Part shown: positions 1 through 8,769 of the stretch, piece after piece | How positions within the stretch are numbered: the first letter of the stretch is position 1 | Layout of the letters: every line of letters begins with the position of its first letter | Source: Novibacillus thermophilus | GTDB lineage: Bacteria > Bacillota > Bacilli > Thermoactinomycetales > Novibacillaceae | Direction of reading: 5' to 3' | DNA length: 64,000 nucleotides | Assembly (NCBI RefSeq): GCF_002005165.1 | Contig: NZ_CP019699.1 | Location: forward strand, 1,674,001 to 1,738,000 | Notes under the pieces: generated by a model | The model's database searches: none | What the model was told of the DNA's origin: nothing | What the model saw: the letters and a program-made list of their open reading frames with translations, nothing else | Program-made: the position numbers and the translations under genes

Positions 1-4
1 CTGG

Positions 5-38
5 CCACAGTCCCGTCCTGGCCCGGATGGGACTGTGG
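5..38. terminator. Perfect 10-bp inverted repeat at window edge
   Basis: CCACAGTCCC (5-14) pairs perfectly with GGGACTGTGG (29-38) around a 14-base loop. It lies just past the stop of the minus-strand sulfotransferase gene, so it is probably its terminator. No T-run is visible in that direction inside the window. Confidence 0.45.
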
Positions 39-47
39 CGAGATCCG

Positions 48-779
48 TCAGCGGGACTGTTTTTGTTTAAACACGGCTAACTGGCGCTGCTCTTGAGGAG
101 GTAGGTTTTGGATCTGATGGCGTAGCCGCTCTTTGGCAAAGGCGTACAATTCATAGTCCAGCTGGTTATGTTCCCGTACAATTTGTTTCACCTTCGGCGG
201 GATCTCCGTCTTTTTTCTCCGCTTGCGGGTGACGTTGGCCTTTTTGTATGATCCGTCGTCCCACCCGAGGGTTGTTTGCATCAAGAACACCGATTCCGGG
301 TACATGTCCGTCACGCCGACGACGGCGAAGTCTTTTTTTATGTGGTCGATGGCTGTTTTTAAATCGGGCTGTCTCTTGCCGCAGATCATACGCGTTTGGT
401 GGTTGTGCAAGGGGGCTTGGATGCGCGGTTCAGTCGTCGTGACGAATTCCCTTAAACTCATCTGTTTCACGGTGTCGTGCATCTTATTTTGCGGACGGGA
501 GCGGATGTAGTAGAACATGGATAAGATCCGGTCCAGCGGGTCGCGCAAAAACGTAATGTACGTCGTCTTTTGGCGAACGTGCTGGTGCAGCCCGTAGCGG
601 CAATGTCCGTAAATACAGTGAATTCCGGCTTTGTGGAGTGCTTCTGTCGGTGTGTCCGGGGAAACGCGCAAGATGTGCGACTGACCGTACTCCCGGTCGA
701 GAACGCCGCGCATCGTCGATCCCCCGGTCTTCGGAATGTGCAAAAAAATGACCAATCGTTTTGGCGTGATGACGATCAC
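48..779 (-). CDS. Sulfotransferase family 2-like protein
   Basis: A 243-residue soluble protein. Near the N-terminus it has HIPKTGGST (residues 14-22), the PAPS 5'-phosphosulfate-binding loop typical of sulfotransferase family 2 and heparan-sulfate-type sulfotransferases. A second family-like stretch, FLRDPLDRILSMFYY, lies around residues 77-91 and corresponds to the 3'-phosphate-binding region (R-D-P). Such enzymes move sulfate from PAPS to a hydroxyl or amino group on a carbohydrate or small molecule; the acceptor cannot be told from sequence. The C-terminal third is rich in Lys and Arg. The start at 779 is GTG and the AAAGAGG in front of it is too close, so the true start may lie slightly downstream. 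It is transcribed away from mrfA and has no obvious partner in the window. Confidence 0.7.
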   Translation of the reverse strand: MIVITPKRLVIFLHIPKTGGSTMRGVLDREYGQSHILRVSPDTPTEALHKAGIHCIYGHCRYGLHQHVRQKTTYITFLRDPLDRILSMFYYIRSRPQNKMHDTVKQMSLREFVTTTEPRIQAPLHNHQTRMICGKRQPDLKTAIDHIKKDFAVVGVTDMYPESVFLMQTTLGWDDGSYKKANVTRKRRKKTEIPPKVKQIVREHNQLDYELYAFAKERLRHQIQNLPPQEQRQLAVFKQKQSR

Positions 780-891
780 CTCTTTCTGCGGGACACCGTC
801 TTCTATCAGTATATGGCTGTAAGATTTACGAGTGCTAGTTGATTGACCGTGATGAAAAAAGTGTGTGTCTCTCTATAGGTAAAGTGGACCG

Positions 892-920
892 TTTCTTTTC
901 GAACGTACATTCGCTACAAT
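892..920 (+). promoter_or_regulatory. mrfA promoter with candidate LexA box
   Basis: A -10 element TACAAT (915-920) stands 17 bases after a weak -35 TTTCTT (892-897). The spacer holds CGAACGTACATTCG (900-913), which differs from a perfect LexA/DinR palindrome (CGAAC-N4-GTTCG) at one base. A repressor bound there would block RNA polymerase. This fits a DNA-repair operon, but control by LexA is inferred. Confidence 0.5.
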
Positions 921-945
921 AGAGGCAGGACGAGAGGTGATGTGT

Positions 946-3243
946 GTGAGAATCCCGAAGGCGAAGGGGCTGGAAGAGTGGCTAGAAACATTAGCGAGAG
1001 ATGGGAGTTTGCGGCAACAGATTGTTCATTGGGAGACGATAGAGGCGAAAGAAGCGGCGACGGTCCCGTTTCCCGACTCCCTTCATCCGAAGCTCGTTGA
1101 GGCGTTGCAAAAGCGAGGCATTCACGAGCTTTACACCCATCAGGAAACAGCTTTTCAAACGGCGGTGAACGGGAAGAGCTTTGTGGCAGTGACGCCAACA
1201 GCGTCCGGCAAGACCCTCTGTTACAATCTGCCGGTGCTGCAGGCGATTATTCAAAATCCGGCGAGCCGGGCCCTCTACTTGTTCCCGACGAAAGCATTAG
1301 CCCAGGATCAAAAACACGACATCAACGCCCTCATTGAAAAAGCGGGAGTGGACGTCAAAAGTTACACGTACGACGGGGATACGCCATCCAACATCCGCCA
1401 GGTTATCCGCAAAGCGGGCAATGTAGTGATGACCAACCCGGACATGCTCCACGCCGCCATACTGCCCCACCATACGAAGTGGATCGCGCTGTTTGAAAAC
1501 CTCGACTACGTCGTCATTGACGAACTGCATACATACCGCGGCGTGTTCGGGAGCCACGTGGCCAACGTCCTTCGCCGGTTGAAGCGCATTTGCCGTTATT
1601 ACGGCAGCGATCCAGCGTTTATGTGCACGTCGGCAACCATAGCCAATCCGAAACAGCTGGCTGAAGCGTTAACCGGGGTGCCCATGGAACTGATCGATAA
1701 CAACGGGGCGCCTTCCGGAAAGAAGCACTTCATCTTTTACAATCCGCCCATTGTGAACAAACCGTTAAACATCCGCCGCAGCGCAACCTTGGAAGCGAGG
1801 AATCTCGCTGCTCAGCTGCTGAAAAACAACATACAGACGATCGTGTTCGCCAGAAGCCGCATGCGCGTGGAAATTTTACTCAAATACTTGCAGGAACTCG
1901 TAAAGAAAGAGCTCGGTCCCAAGTCGATCCAGGGTTACCGCGGCGGGTATTTGCCGCGGCAGCGGCGCGAAATCGAAAAAGGCCTGAAGAGCGGCGACAT
2001 TGTCGGTGTCGTGAGCACGAACGCTCTCGAACTGGGCGTCGACATTGGACAGCTGCAAGCGTGCGTGTTGACAGGTTATCCCGGTTCCGTAGCCAGCACG
2101 TGGCAACAAGCGGGGAGAGCGGGACGGCGCCAGCGTGAATCCGTCATCGTCATGGTCGCCAGTTCCTCTCCCCTCGACCAGTACATCATCCGGCACCCTG
2201 ATTACTTTTTTAGCCGCAGTCCAGAAGCGGCGAGAATACACGCCGACAACCTCGTCATTTTAGTCGATCACGTGAAGTGTGCCGCTTACGAACTCCCGTT
2301 TCAAGCGGGAGAGACGTTTGATGGGGTGGACGTGACAGACGTACTCGATTTTCTCACAGAAGAGCAAGTACTCCACCGTCAGGGGAACCGCTGGTACTGG
2401 ATGAACGATTCATACCCGGCGCACAACATCAGTTTGCGCTCTGCCTCTCAGGAAAATATCGTCATAATCGATCAGACTGATGCGGCGAACGTGAAAGTGA
2501 TCGGGGAGATGGACCGCTTCAGCGCGTTGACCATGTTGCACGACGAGGCGATCTACCTCCACCAAGGTATGCAGTACCAAGTGGAGAAACTGGACTACGA
2601 AGAAAAGAAGGCGTACGTGCGGGAAGTAGACGTCGATTACTACACTGACGCGAACCTTGCCGTATCGCTGAAAGTGCTGGAGGTCGACGAACGGACAGAC
2701 GAACCGGCCTGTGAAAGGGCGTTTGGAGACGTAATGGTGAACGCGATGGCCACCGTCTTTAAAAAAATCAAATTTGAAACCCATGAAAATATCGGCTCTG
2801 GACCGATCCACTTACCGGAAGAAGAGTTGCACACACAAGCCACCTGGATCAGCTTTAAACGAGACGCCCTGTCCGGTATAAACGAGCAGGCGCTGGAGTA
2901 CGGGTTGATGGGTGTGGCTCACGTCTTGCGGCACGTGACGCCGCTCTTCGTCATGTCTGACGTGAACGACTTGCACGTCGTTCCGCAGGTCAAAGCGGTA
3001 CATTCAGGCAAACCGACCATTTTCCTCTACGACCGGTACCCTGGCGGCATCGGGTTGAGTGAACAAGTGTACCGCCATTTCGGCGAAATTTTCAGCGAAG
3101 CGCTCCGGGCTGTCGAGAACTGTCCGTGTGTTGCTGGTTGTCCGTCATGCGTCGGCACGTTTGAAGCCGAAGGCAATCCGAAGCAGAATGCGATCGAATT
3201 GCTGCGGGTGCGGGAGGCGAGGCGCCATGTCTCTCAGTCGTAA
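946..3243 (+). CDS. mrfA: MrfA (YprA) DEAD/DEAH-box DNA-repair helicase
   Basis: Superfamily 2 helicase, about 765 residues, closely matching B. subtilis MrfA/YprA along its whole length. Visible motifs are TPTASGKT (motif I, Walker A), VIDELH (motif II, DEAH variant), TSAT (motif III) and QQAGRAGRR (motif VI). The C-terminal CPCVAGCPSC is the four-cysteine zinc site of the MrfA/DUF1998 region. In B. subtilis MrfA works with the nuclease MrfB in a repair route for mitomycin C damage independent of UvrABC. GTG 946 is preferred as the start because GAGAGGTGAT (932-941) sits at a good distance; GTG 937 and ATG 940 are too close to it. The stop overlaps the mrfB start, so the two are translationally coupled. 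Confidence 0.93.
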   Translation: MRIPKAKGLEEWLETLARDGSLRQQIVHWETIEAKEAATVPFPDSLHPKLVEALQKRGIHELYTHQETAFQTAVNGKSFVAVTPTASGKTLCYNLPVLQAIIQNPASRALYLFPTKALAQDQKHDINALIEKAGVDVKSYTYDGDTPSNIRQVIRKAGNVVMTNPDMLHAAILPHHTKWIALFENLDYVVIDELHTYRGVFGSHVANVLRRLKRICRYYGSDPAFMCTSATIANPKQLAEALTGVPMELIDNNGAPSGKKHFIFYNPPIVNKPLNIRRSATLEARNLAAQLLKNNIQTIVFARSRMRVEILLKYLQELVKKELGPKSIQGYRGGYLPRQRREIEKGLKSGDIVGVVSTNALELGVDIGQLQACVLTGYPGSVASTWQQAGRAGRRQRESVIVMVASSSPLDQYIIRHPDYFFSRSPEAARIHADNLVILVDHVKCAAYELPFQAGETFDGVDVTDVLDFLTEEQVLHRQGNRWYWMNDSYPAHNISLRSASQENIVIIDQTDAANVKVIGEMDRFSALTMLHDEAIYLHQGMQYQVEKLDYEEKKAYVREVDVDYYTDANLAVSLKVLEVDERTDEPACERAFGDVMVNAMATVFKKIKFETHENIGSGPIHLPEEELHTQATWISFKRDALSGINEQALEYGLMGVAHVLRHVTPLFVMSDVNDLHVVPQVKAVHSGKPTIFLYDRYPGGIGLSEQVYRHFGEIFSEALRAVENCPCVAGCPSCVGTFEAEGNPKQNAIELLRVREARRHVSQS

Positions 3244-4480
3244 GCTGAAACGGATGAAACGACATCTGGCAACCGAAGAACCCCGGACACACCTCTCCCC
3301 TGAACCTGCCCGGGAGCTCCCGTTTGACCGGGAGTGGGCCGCCTTCCGTACGAAGGTTTGTACGTTTGAAGACCAGTTTTGTCTCGTGCGGGAAGTGTCC
3401 TACCCATTAGGTGAGAGGTGGGGCCGTTACCGTTTTGGAGATGTACAGGCTGTCGTGGAGAAGTGGAACGGGTATCCCTACTCGCACCCCCTTTCGGCCA
3501 AAGGCCTTGACAGTGGAGAGTTCATTTTTTTTGACACGGAGACGACTGGTCTGGGCACAGGGGCGGGGAACACCATTTTTTTGCTCGGTGTAGGGCGTGT
3601 GCTGTCGGACAGTGTCGTCGTGAAACAGTATTTTTTGCCGCACCCGGGTTGCGAAGTGGCCCTTTACCACCACTTCTTATCCGATGTCCGGGAGATGCGA
3701 AACCTTGTGACGTACAACGGAAAATCGTTCGACTGGCCGCAGGTGAAAACGAGACACACGTTCGTTCGCGACCAGGTCCCTCGGCTGCCGGCGTTTGGCC
3801 ACTACGACTTGTTGCACGCCGCACGGCGCCTGTGGAAACAGGAACTGCCGTCGTTACGGCTGTCCGTTGTAGAACAACACATTCTCGGTATTTCCCGGGG
3901 AAACGACACCCCTGGTCAAATGGCGCCATTACTCTACTTTGACTACTTAAAAAGCCAGGATCCGAAGGACATTATGCCGGTGTTTTTCCACAACGAACGG
4001 GACCTGTTGTCGCTCATCAGTTTGTACATTCATCTGTCGAAAATGCTCCTCGGAGGGAACGAACAGCGTATGAATGCCGGGGAGCACTACGAAATTGGTC
4101 GGTGGTACGAGGCGGTGGGGGAGTACGAGCGGGCTCTCTCAAGTTACCGGCAGGCAGCCGCTGACACGTCCGCTGTCGGCTACAGTGCCAAAAAAGCTGC
4201 CGCCCGCCTTTACAAAAAGCAACGCCAGTGGGACAAGGCCGTTGCCTTGTGGAAGGCATGCTGCCAGGACGGGAAACGGATGGACCCCGAACCGTACATC
4301 GAACTGTCCAAAGTTTACGAACACCGGTACAAAGATGCCGACGAAGCACTGTACTACGCCCTAAAAGGGTATGAATGCTGGAAGCGGGCAAGACGGGTGT
4401 TGAGAGCAACGGATTCGCGTGAACACGAGCAATTTCAAAAACGCATTCACCGCCTGGAAATGCGGTGCAGTCAATGTTAG
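3227..4480 (+). CDS. mrfB: MrfB (YprB) exonuclease with TPR-like tail
   Basis: A 417-residue protein homologous to B. subtilis MrfB/YprB. The FFDTETTGLG stretch is the DEDD exonuclease I motif (Asp and Glu metal ligands), YNGKSFDWP is the motif II region, and HNERDLLSL gives the distal histidine/aspartate ligands. After about residue 285 the protein becomes helical with TPR-like spacing (W-Y-E-A, Y-E-R-A-L-S-S-Y-R-Q-A). The reading frame is open further upstream, but the ATG at 3227 has GGGAGGCGAGG in front and overlaps the mrfA stop by 17 bases, as expected for a coupled pair. It probably degrades a DNA strand exposed by MrfA. Confidence 0.9.
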   Translation: MSLSRKLKRMKRHLATEEPRTHLSPEPARELPFDREWAAFRTKVCTFEDQFCLVREVSYPLGERWGRYRFGDVQAVVEKWNGYPYSHPLSAKGLDSGEFIFFDTETTGLGTGAGNTIFLLGVGRVLSDSVVVKQYFLPHPGCEVALYHHFLSDVREMRNLVTYNGKSFDWPQVKTRHTFVRDQVPRLPAFGHYDLLHAARRLWKQELPSLRLSVVEQHILGISRGNDTPGQMAPLLYFDYLKSQDPKDIMPVFFHNERDLLSLISLYIHLSKMLLGGNEQRMNAGEHYEIGRWYEAVGEYERALSSYRQAAADTSAVGYSAKKAAARLYKKQRQWDKAVALWKACCQDGKRMDPEPYIELSKVYEHRYKDADEALYYALKGYECWKRARRVLRATDSREHEQFQKRIHRLEMRCSQC

Positions 4481-4488
4481 GTCTCTCC

Positions 4489-5445
4489 TTAACCTTCGCG
4501 TTTTTGCAAATAGTCGGCAATTCCCAGCGCACAGATGTGGAGGTCAAGTTTTAAAACCGTGTAGACGCGGTGATGATCGGGCACACCGCGTTCTGTTAAA
4601 TATCGACTGACGAGGGACGTCAACCTTGTGACGATCCCGTCTGTCCCTTCTCCGTTCTCCAACGCTTTCTCCCCTTCTTCTACAAAACGGGGAATCCAGT
4701 CACTGACCTGTTCGTACACTTTTTCGACACGGGACGTCATTCCGTAGTGTCCGAAATAAATGCGGTCCACGTGCTTGTCCTGAAACGTGCGGATCGAGGT
4801 CAGCATGGCCTCAGGGTCAAATTGGTTCGGCGACGTCGACGGGAGGTAAAATTCCAAACCGACATCGTTTGTTTGGTGATAGCGGATGCCAGCCGTGTCC
4901 CCGGTAAACACCCCGTTGGAAACGGGGTCGTAAATGCTGAAGTGATGGGCAGCGTGCCCAGGTGTGTGCCAAAACTGCAACGTGCGGCCGGGACCGATGG
5001 TCAACGTTTCCCCATCTTCTTTTACGATGAGGCGTTCTTCGGGAACTGGGACCACCGGATCGAACAGCGCGTCAAATTTGGAACCGTACACGGCACGGGC
5101 ACCGGCGATGAGTTTTGACGGATGAGCCAAGTGGCGAGCACCCCTTGGGTGTACGACGACTTTGGCCTGGGGGCAGTCTTTAAGCAGTAAGCCAACGCCT
5201 CCGGCGTGATCGAGATGGATGTGGGTGACGATGATAAACTGGACGTCAGCCGGGTCGTGCCCCAGTTGGCTTAAACCTTTTAGAACATGCGGGACCGACG
5301 GGCTTGGACCGGTTTCGACGAGTGTCAAGTTTTCCTCGTGTATGACGTATGTACCGGTTCGCCCTGGCATGCCCAGATCCAATCCGTCGATGAGGTGTAT
5401 CCGCTTCCCTAAATCTTTTAGACGGTCGGATTGCAATACCTTCAC
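4489..5445 (-). CDS. MBL-fold metallo-hydrolase
   Basis: A 318-residue metallo-beta-lactamase-fold protein. The zinc motif HIHLDH (residues 75-80, H-x-H-x-D-H) is intact. Downstream metal ligands are visible in the HTPGHAAHH segment and in FTGDT, with a later FGHYG histidine. The C-terminal 80 residues form a helical cap. The family covers glyoxalase II-like thioesterases, lactonases and many uncharacterised hydrolases; nothing here fixes the substrate. It converges on mrfB with only 8 bases between the two stops. Confidence 0.85.
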   Translation of the reverse strand: MKVLQSDRLKDLGKRIHLIDGLDLGMPGRTGTYVIHEENLTLVETGPSPSVPHVLKGLSQLGHDPADVQFIIVTHIHLDHAGGVGLLLKDCPQAKVVVHPRGARHLAHPSKLIAGARAVYGSKFDALFDPVVPVPEERLIVKEDGETLTIGPGRTLQFWHTPGHAAHHFSIYDPVSNGVFTGDTAGIRYHQTNDVGLEFYLPSTSPNQFDPEAMLTSIRTFQDKHVDRIYFGHYGMTSRVEKVYEQVSDWIPRFVEEGEKALENGEGTDGIVTRLTSLVSRYLTERGVPDHHRVYTVLKLDLHICALGIADYLQKREG

Positions 5446-5620
5446 CTCTCCATAAACATTTTAGTGAAGAAAGCCTGTCGGCTCACCGTGAGGATAGACC
5501 CATGCCTCTTTGCAAAAAGAAAGGGATGAAAATGTGTCACGTATCGGACAACACCACATTTCGATTGCTCCTTTAGGAGCAGAGCAAACGGGTTATCCTG
5601 TGAGTTGTTTTGAAGGGCTG

Positions 5621-5941
5621 TCAATTTGATTCTACAACGACCGCCGTACCGTAAGCAATAATTTCAGCGGCGCCACTCATGACAGAAGATGTCTGCAGCC
5701 GGACTCCAATCACCGCATTGGCCCCTTTGGCCCGGGCATCTTCAGCCATTCTGCCGATGGCCACCTGGCGGGCGTGAGTCATCATCTCTTCGTACTCTTT
5801 AATTTCGCCGCCGATGACATTTTTTAAAGCTGCTAAAATATCTTTGCCAAAATGCTTGGCCTGAATGGTGCTACCCTTCACAAACCCTTTTAGTTCTTTA
5901 ATTTCGTGATTAGGAACAAATTCAGTAGTGACGATCATCAT
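5621..5941 (-). CDS. YbjQ/UPF0145 family protein
   Basis: A 106-residue protein of the YbjQ (UPF0145) family. The pattern is typical: an N-terminal strand with VTTEF, the GxVxG-type segment around KGFVKGST, the helix with ARQVAIGRMAEDARAKGANAVIGVR, and a final strand ending in AYGTAVVVE. Family members form small pentameric beta-rich assemblies and have been called heavy-metal-binding, without firm functional proof. The reading frame overlaps the end of the small membrane gene upstream by 20 bases, so the two share an mRNA and probably the whole operon from 7668 down to 5621. Confidence 0.85.
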   Translation of the reverse strand: MMIVTTEFVPNHEIKELKGFVKGSTIQAKHFGKDILAALKNVIGGEIKEYEEMMTHARQVAIGRMAEDARAKGANAVIGVRLQTSSVMSGAAEIIAYGTAVVVESN

Positions 5942-6125
5942 GTTGGTTTTCCTCCTCTTTTTCTCTGCGGCGCTCTTTGATTAGTAATCCAAACAACATC
6001 GCGAGGGAGAGCGCGAATATCCCCAAAAAAGTAAATGTTACGCTGACGTTCACAAAGGCAAATATAATTGCGGCCAGTTGTGCCACGATGGTCAACACAA
6101 GGAAAATGTTTTTGAGCGTGTTCAT
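5922..6125 (-). CDS. Small membrane protein, two predicted TM helices
   Basis: A 67-residue protein starting MNTLKNIFLV. It has two hydrophobic stretches (about residues 5-23 and 27-46, the second ending LAMLFGLLI) followed by a strongly charged tail rich in Arg, Lys and Glu. The frame is open to 6158, but the ATG at 6125 lies 5 bases after the upstream hydrolase stop and is the likelier start. I do not recognise a family. It sits between an alpha/beta hydrolase and a YbjQ protein and is probably co-transcribed with both. Confidence 0.6.
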   Translation of the reverse strand: MNTLKNIFLVLTIVAQLAAIIFAFVNVSVTFTFLGIFALSLAMLFGLLIKERRREKEEENQHDDRHY

Positions 6126-6130
6126 TCCCG

Positions 6131-7096
6131 TCACCGACCAAAATGTTTTTGCAACCATTCACTCAGCGTATGCTGCAATTCAGGATGAAGGGGCTGGCCG
6201 CTTTGGCGTTTATATTCCTTGGTCAGTTGAAGCACGGATACGTCAGCCTCCTGCTTTCTCAAAATGTGATTCATGTTGTCGATAATGCGGTATTCTGCAC
6301 GGTCCCCGATGAGTTCGACGAACTTGGGCACACGGTCCGGGTTGGCTTGCGCGTCCTTTGAACCTGTTACGGCCAGGGTCGGACATTCGATTTTTTTCAA
6401 ATCCTCCAACACGTTATAAGCAAAATGTTCCCGATACCATTTGGCGTTGACAGTCTTCAGTTTGTATTTCAACGTGTCTGTATGGGAATGCATGATGTTT
6501 TGAATAAAGGCTTGGGCTTGCTTTTCAGCTCTCTCCGGTACCTTTAACAGACGAACGAGGACACCTTTCAACCCTTTGAGAGCGTTCAGTTCTTTGTAGA
6601 CTAGAGACCTTTGATACGCGAGGGCTTCCTCCAGTGTTTCCGCCGAACCGGCCAAGAGGACGAGTCCCTGTACGGCTCGTGCTTGACGGGCGCTTATGGC
6701 CGTAGCCAAAACACACCCTTCACTGTGTCCCAAGACAATGGTCTGCGTCGCATCTACCTGGGGATGGGACGTCAAAAATTGGAGGGCAGCCTCAGCGTCT
6801 TCCACTAAATCCCACATGCCTGCTCTCCAGAAGTCCCCGCCACTTGCTCCCGTGCCCCTCTTATCGTAGCGCAGGGTGGCAAAGCCCATTTTTGCGATCA
6901 TGTGGGATAAGTCTTTGTAGATATTTAGATTGAGGCGTTGTTTTTGAATGTTCCCATCGCGGTCTATCGGTCCGGACCCCGCCAAAATAAGGACAGCCGG
7001 CACTTGTTGTGTCACCTCAACGGGAAGAGTCACTGTCCCCTTCAGCCGAACCTTTCCTTGGATCGTCACATTCAATTCCTTAAACGGTCTCGTCAT
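6131..7096 (-). CDS. Alpha/beta-fold hydrolase
   Basis: A 321-residue cytoplasmic serine hydrolase. The nucleophile elbow is GHSEG (residues 123-127, Ser125). The HG-type oxyanion segment is LAGSGPIDRDGN (residues 38-49), and the late catalytic histidine lies in NMNHIL with an Asp in TGSKDAQ. The family (esterase/acyl-peptidase-like, as in B. subtilis YtaP or YqkD relatives) acts on esters or small acylated compounds. Its start overlaps the stop of the helix-turn-helix gene by 4 bases (ATGA), so it is translationally coupled to its probable regulator. GGGGAAG in front gives a good ribosome site. Confidence 0.85.
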   Translation of the reverse strand: MTRPFKELNVTIQGKVRLKGTVTLPVEVTQQVPAVLILAGSGPIDRDGNIQKQRLNLNIYKDLSHMIAKMGFATLRYDKRGTGASGGDFWRAGMWDLVEDAEAALQFLTSHPQVDATQTIVLGHSEGCVLATAISARQARAVQGLVLLAGSAETLEEALAYQRSLVYKELNALKGLKGVLVRLLKVPERAEKQAQAFIQNIMHSHTDTLKYKLKTVNAKWYREHFAYNVLEDLKKIECPTLAVTGSKDAQANPDRVPKFVELIGDRAEYRIIDNMNHILRKQEADVSVLQLTKEYKRQSGQPLHPELQHTLSEWLQKHFGR

Positions 7097-7668
7097 CGTT
7101 CTGCTTCCCCATCGTGCTTTATTTTGCTTTGCTCTTTCCGGGGTTCCGGAATAAAAATGGTCGCGATCGTTCTCCTCCTTCTGTGGGGGGCCGGTTCATT
7201 TTGTATCACATTCTGAACCGCCGTGCGGACGTTTTGTAAAAATGCCTCAAACTCTTCATCACTTAAATAGACGTTTGCCTGCCGGTATCCGAACCCATCG
7301 GCTGCCATGTTGTCGCTTTTGTGTTGCAGATAGTGATCCAGATCCCCTAAAAGGTTGGCCATAAAGGCCATGAAGTAGCGCAAGTGATCCTCTCGGCTGG
7401 CGTCTTTGAGATCGTCTGCGTTTAAATTTCCGCCTTGTTCCGCCAGTGCGTATATTTTTTCTTCCGTTCCCCGGACCTTATTTCGGCCGACAACGGTCAA
7501 AAGGTTTGCTTGGCGCAGTACATTGAAATGCCGGTACAGGGTGGCCTGCGGAATTTCCGGCAACATCTCGCCGATTTGTTGAACGGTGAGGTGACGCCCG
7601 CCGACGAAGGCTTGCACAATACGCATACGAACCGGGTGTAACAAAAGGTCTGCCTTGGTACGTTTCAT
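7093..7668 (-). CDS. Winged-helix (ArsR-like) transcriptional regulator
   Basis: A 191-residue regulator. Residues 5-75 form an ArsR-type winged helix: LLLHPVRMRIVQAF, then the recognition helix around PQATLYRHFNVLRQ, then a wing with NKVRGTEEKIYAL. The helical C-terminal half probably dimerises. The ATG at 7668 has GAGGGAT in front; the upstream ATG at 7683 has no ribosome site. It overlaps the alpha/beta hydrolase gene by 4 bases and probably controls the 7668-5621 operon, including itself. The inducer is unknown. Confidence 0.8.
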   Translation of the reverse strand: MKRTKADLLLHPVRMRIVQAFVGGRHLTVQQIGEMLPEIPQATLYRHFNVLRQANLLTVVGRNKVRGTEEKIYALAEQGGNLNADDLKDASREDHLRYFMAFMANLLGDLDHYLQHKSDNMAADGFGYRQANVYLSDEEFEAFLQNVRTAVQNVIQNEPAPHRRRRTIATIFIPEPRKEQSKIKHDGEAER

Positions 7669-7908
7669 CGACGAATCCCTCATTGTGCAACCATTATGAT
7701 CATTTTATAAAATGATAATAATGGATTTTCATACCAGAATCAAGATGATTCGAAAAAAAACGCGGGGAGTGGGATGTCTGGCGCGTGTATTTTCAAAACA
7801 GATGAAAGTGCTAATTGCGGAAAGATTTTTTGCGCACAGTCTAAAGCTGTTGACCCGGGAGGGGTGATGGCGGTAGCATGAATGATGGCACGAACGGAGG
7901 TTGAGTGA

Positions 7909-8631
7909 ATGTTGCGGTCGGTATTGTCCTGTATGTTGCTCATCATGTTGACAGCCTGTTCTCTGTTGACCCAGTCCCCAAATACGATCACAGCTGAAGT
8001 GACGAAAGTCGTGGACGGAGACACGATAAAAGTGAAGCTGGGAAATCGGGAAGAAACGGTGCGCCTGCTGCTCATCGACACGCCGGAGACGGTCCACCCC
8101 GATAAACCGGTACAACCGTTCGGTCCCGAAGCCAGCGCGTTTGTAGAAGAGATGCTGGAAGGAGAGACGGTTGAGTTGGAAAAGGATGTGTCGGAACGGG
8201 ACCGTTACGGACGCTTGCTCGCTTACGTGTACATTGACGGCGAATCGGTGCAAAAAATGCTGCTCGAACGGGGGTTGGCCCGCGTCGCATACGTCTACGA
8301 ACCGAATGTGAAGTACGTAGAGGAGTACCGCGCTGTGCAAGAACATGCTCAAAGAGAAGGAAAAGGTATTTGGTCCATCGAGGATTATGTACAAGAGGAC
8401 GGATTTAATGAAATGGAAGGCGGGGTAACAGAGGAGCAGGAGGAGGGGTGGGATGACGTCTCCGATAAGCGGTTTATCGCCAGCCGGAACAGCGACGTGT
8501 ACCACGAAATCGGTTGCCCCGGGGGTGCTAATCAAATAAAGGAAGAAAACGCCATTTACTTTGAGACAGAGGAGGAAGCCATCGACAGCGGGCGCCGGAT
8601 GTGCCATTCTAAGGAGTGTCCCTTAAACTAG
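7909..8631 (+). CDS. Thermonuclease-family lipoprotein with C-terminal metal-binding domain
   Basis: A 240-residue exported nuclease. The N-terminus is a lipoprotein signal with lipobox LTAC (lipidated Cys at residue 17). Residues 29-155 are a staphylococcal-nuclease domain: VVDGDTIKV, LLLIDTPET with the catalytic Arg just before it, and ERDRYGRLLAYVY. The tail from about residue 190 has YHEIGCPGG, then CHSKEC, the Ada-like zinc module often attached to Bacillus thermonucleases. It would degrade extracellular DNA or RNA at the cell surface. The GGAGG before 7909 supports the ATG start. Confidence 0.88.
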   Translation: MLRSVLSCMLLIMLTACSLLTQSPNTITAEVTKVVDGDTIKVKLGNREETVRLLLIDTPETVHPDKPVQPFGPEASAFVEEMLEGETVELEKDVSERDRYGRLLAYVYIDGESVQKMLLERGLARVAYVYEPNVKYVEEYRAVQEHAQREGKGIWSIEDYVQEDGFNEMEGGVTEEQEEGWDDVSDKRFIASRNSDVYHEIGCPGGANQIKEENAIYFETEEEAIDSGRRMCHSKECPLN

Positions 8632-8769
8632 ATAAAGTCAGCAAATGTTCACATTCATCAAAAACGAGTCCCTTCTGATTCACGTTATGGTATTATACAG
8701 TATCATTGGATGAATTAGTTGCGTCTTGGCAACTGTTTTTATTTTTACGGAGTAAGTGAGGTGCGGGAC

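Noticed and set aside
7729-8607. 292-codon open frame on the minus strand
   Set aside because: It is antisense to the nuclease gene, which has a clear lipoprotein signal, conserved SNase motifs and a ribosome site. The antisense product resembles nothing.
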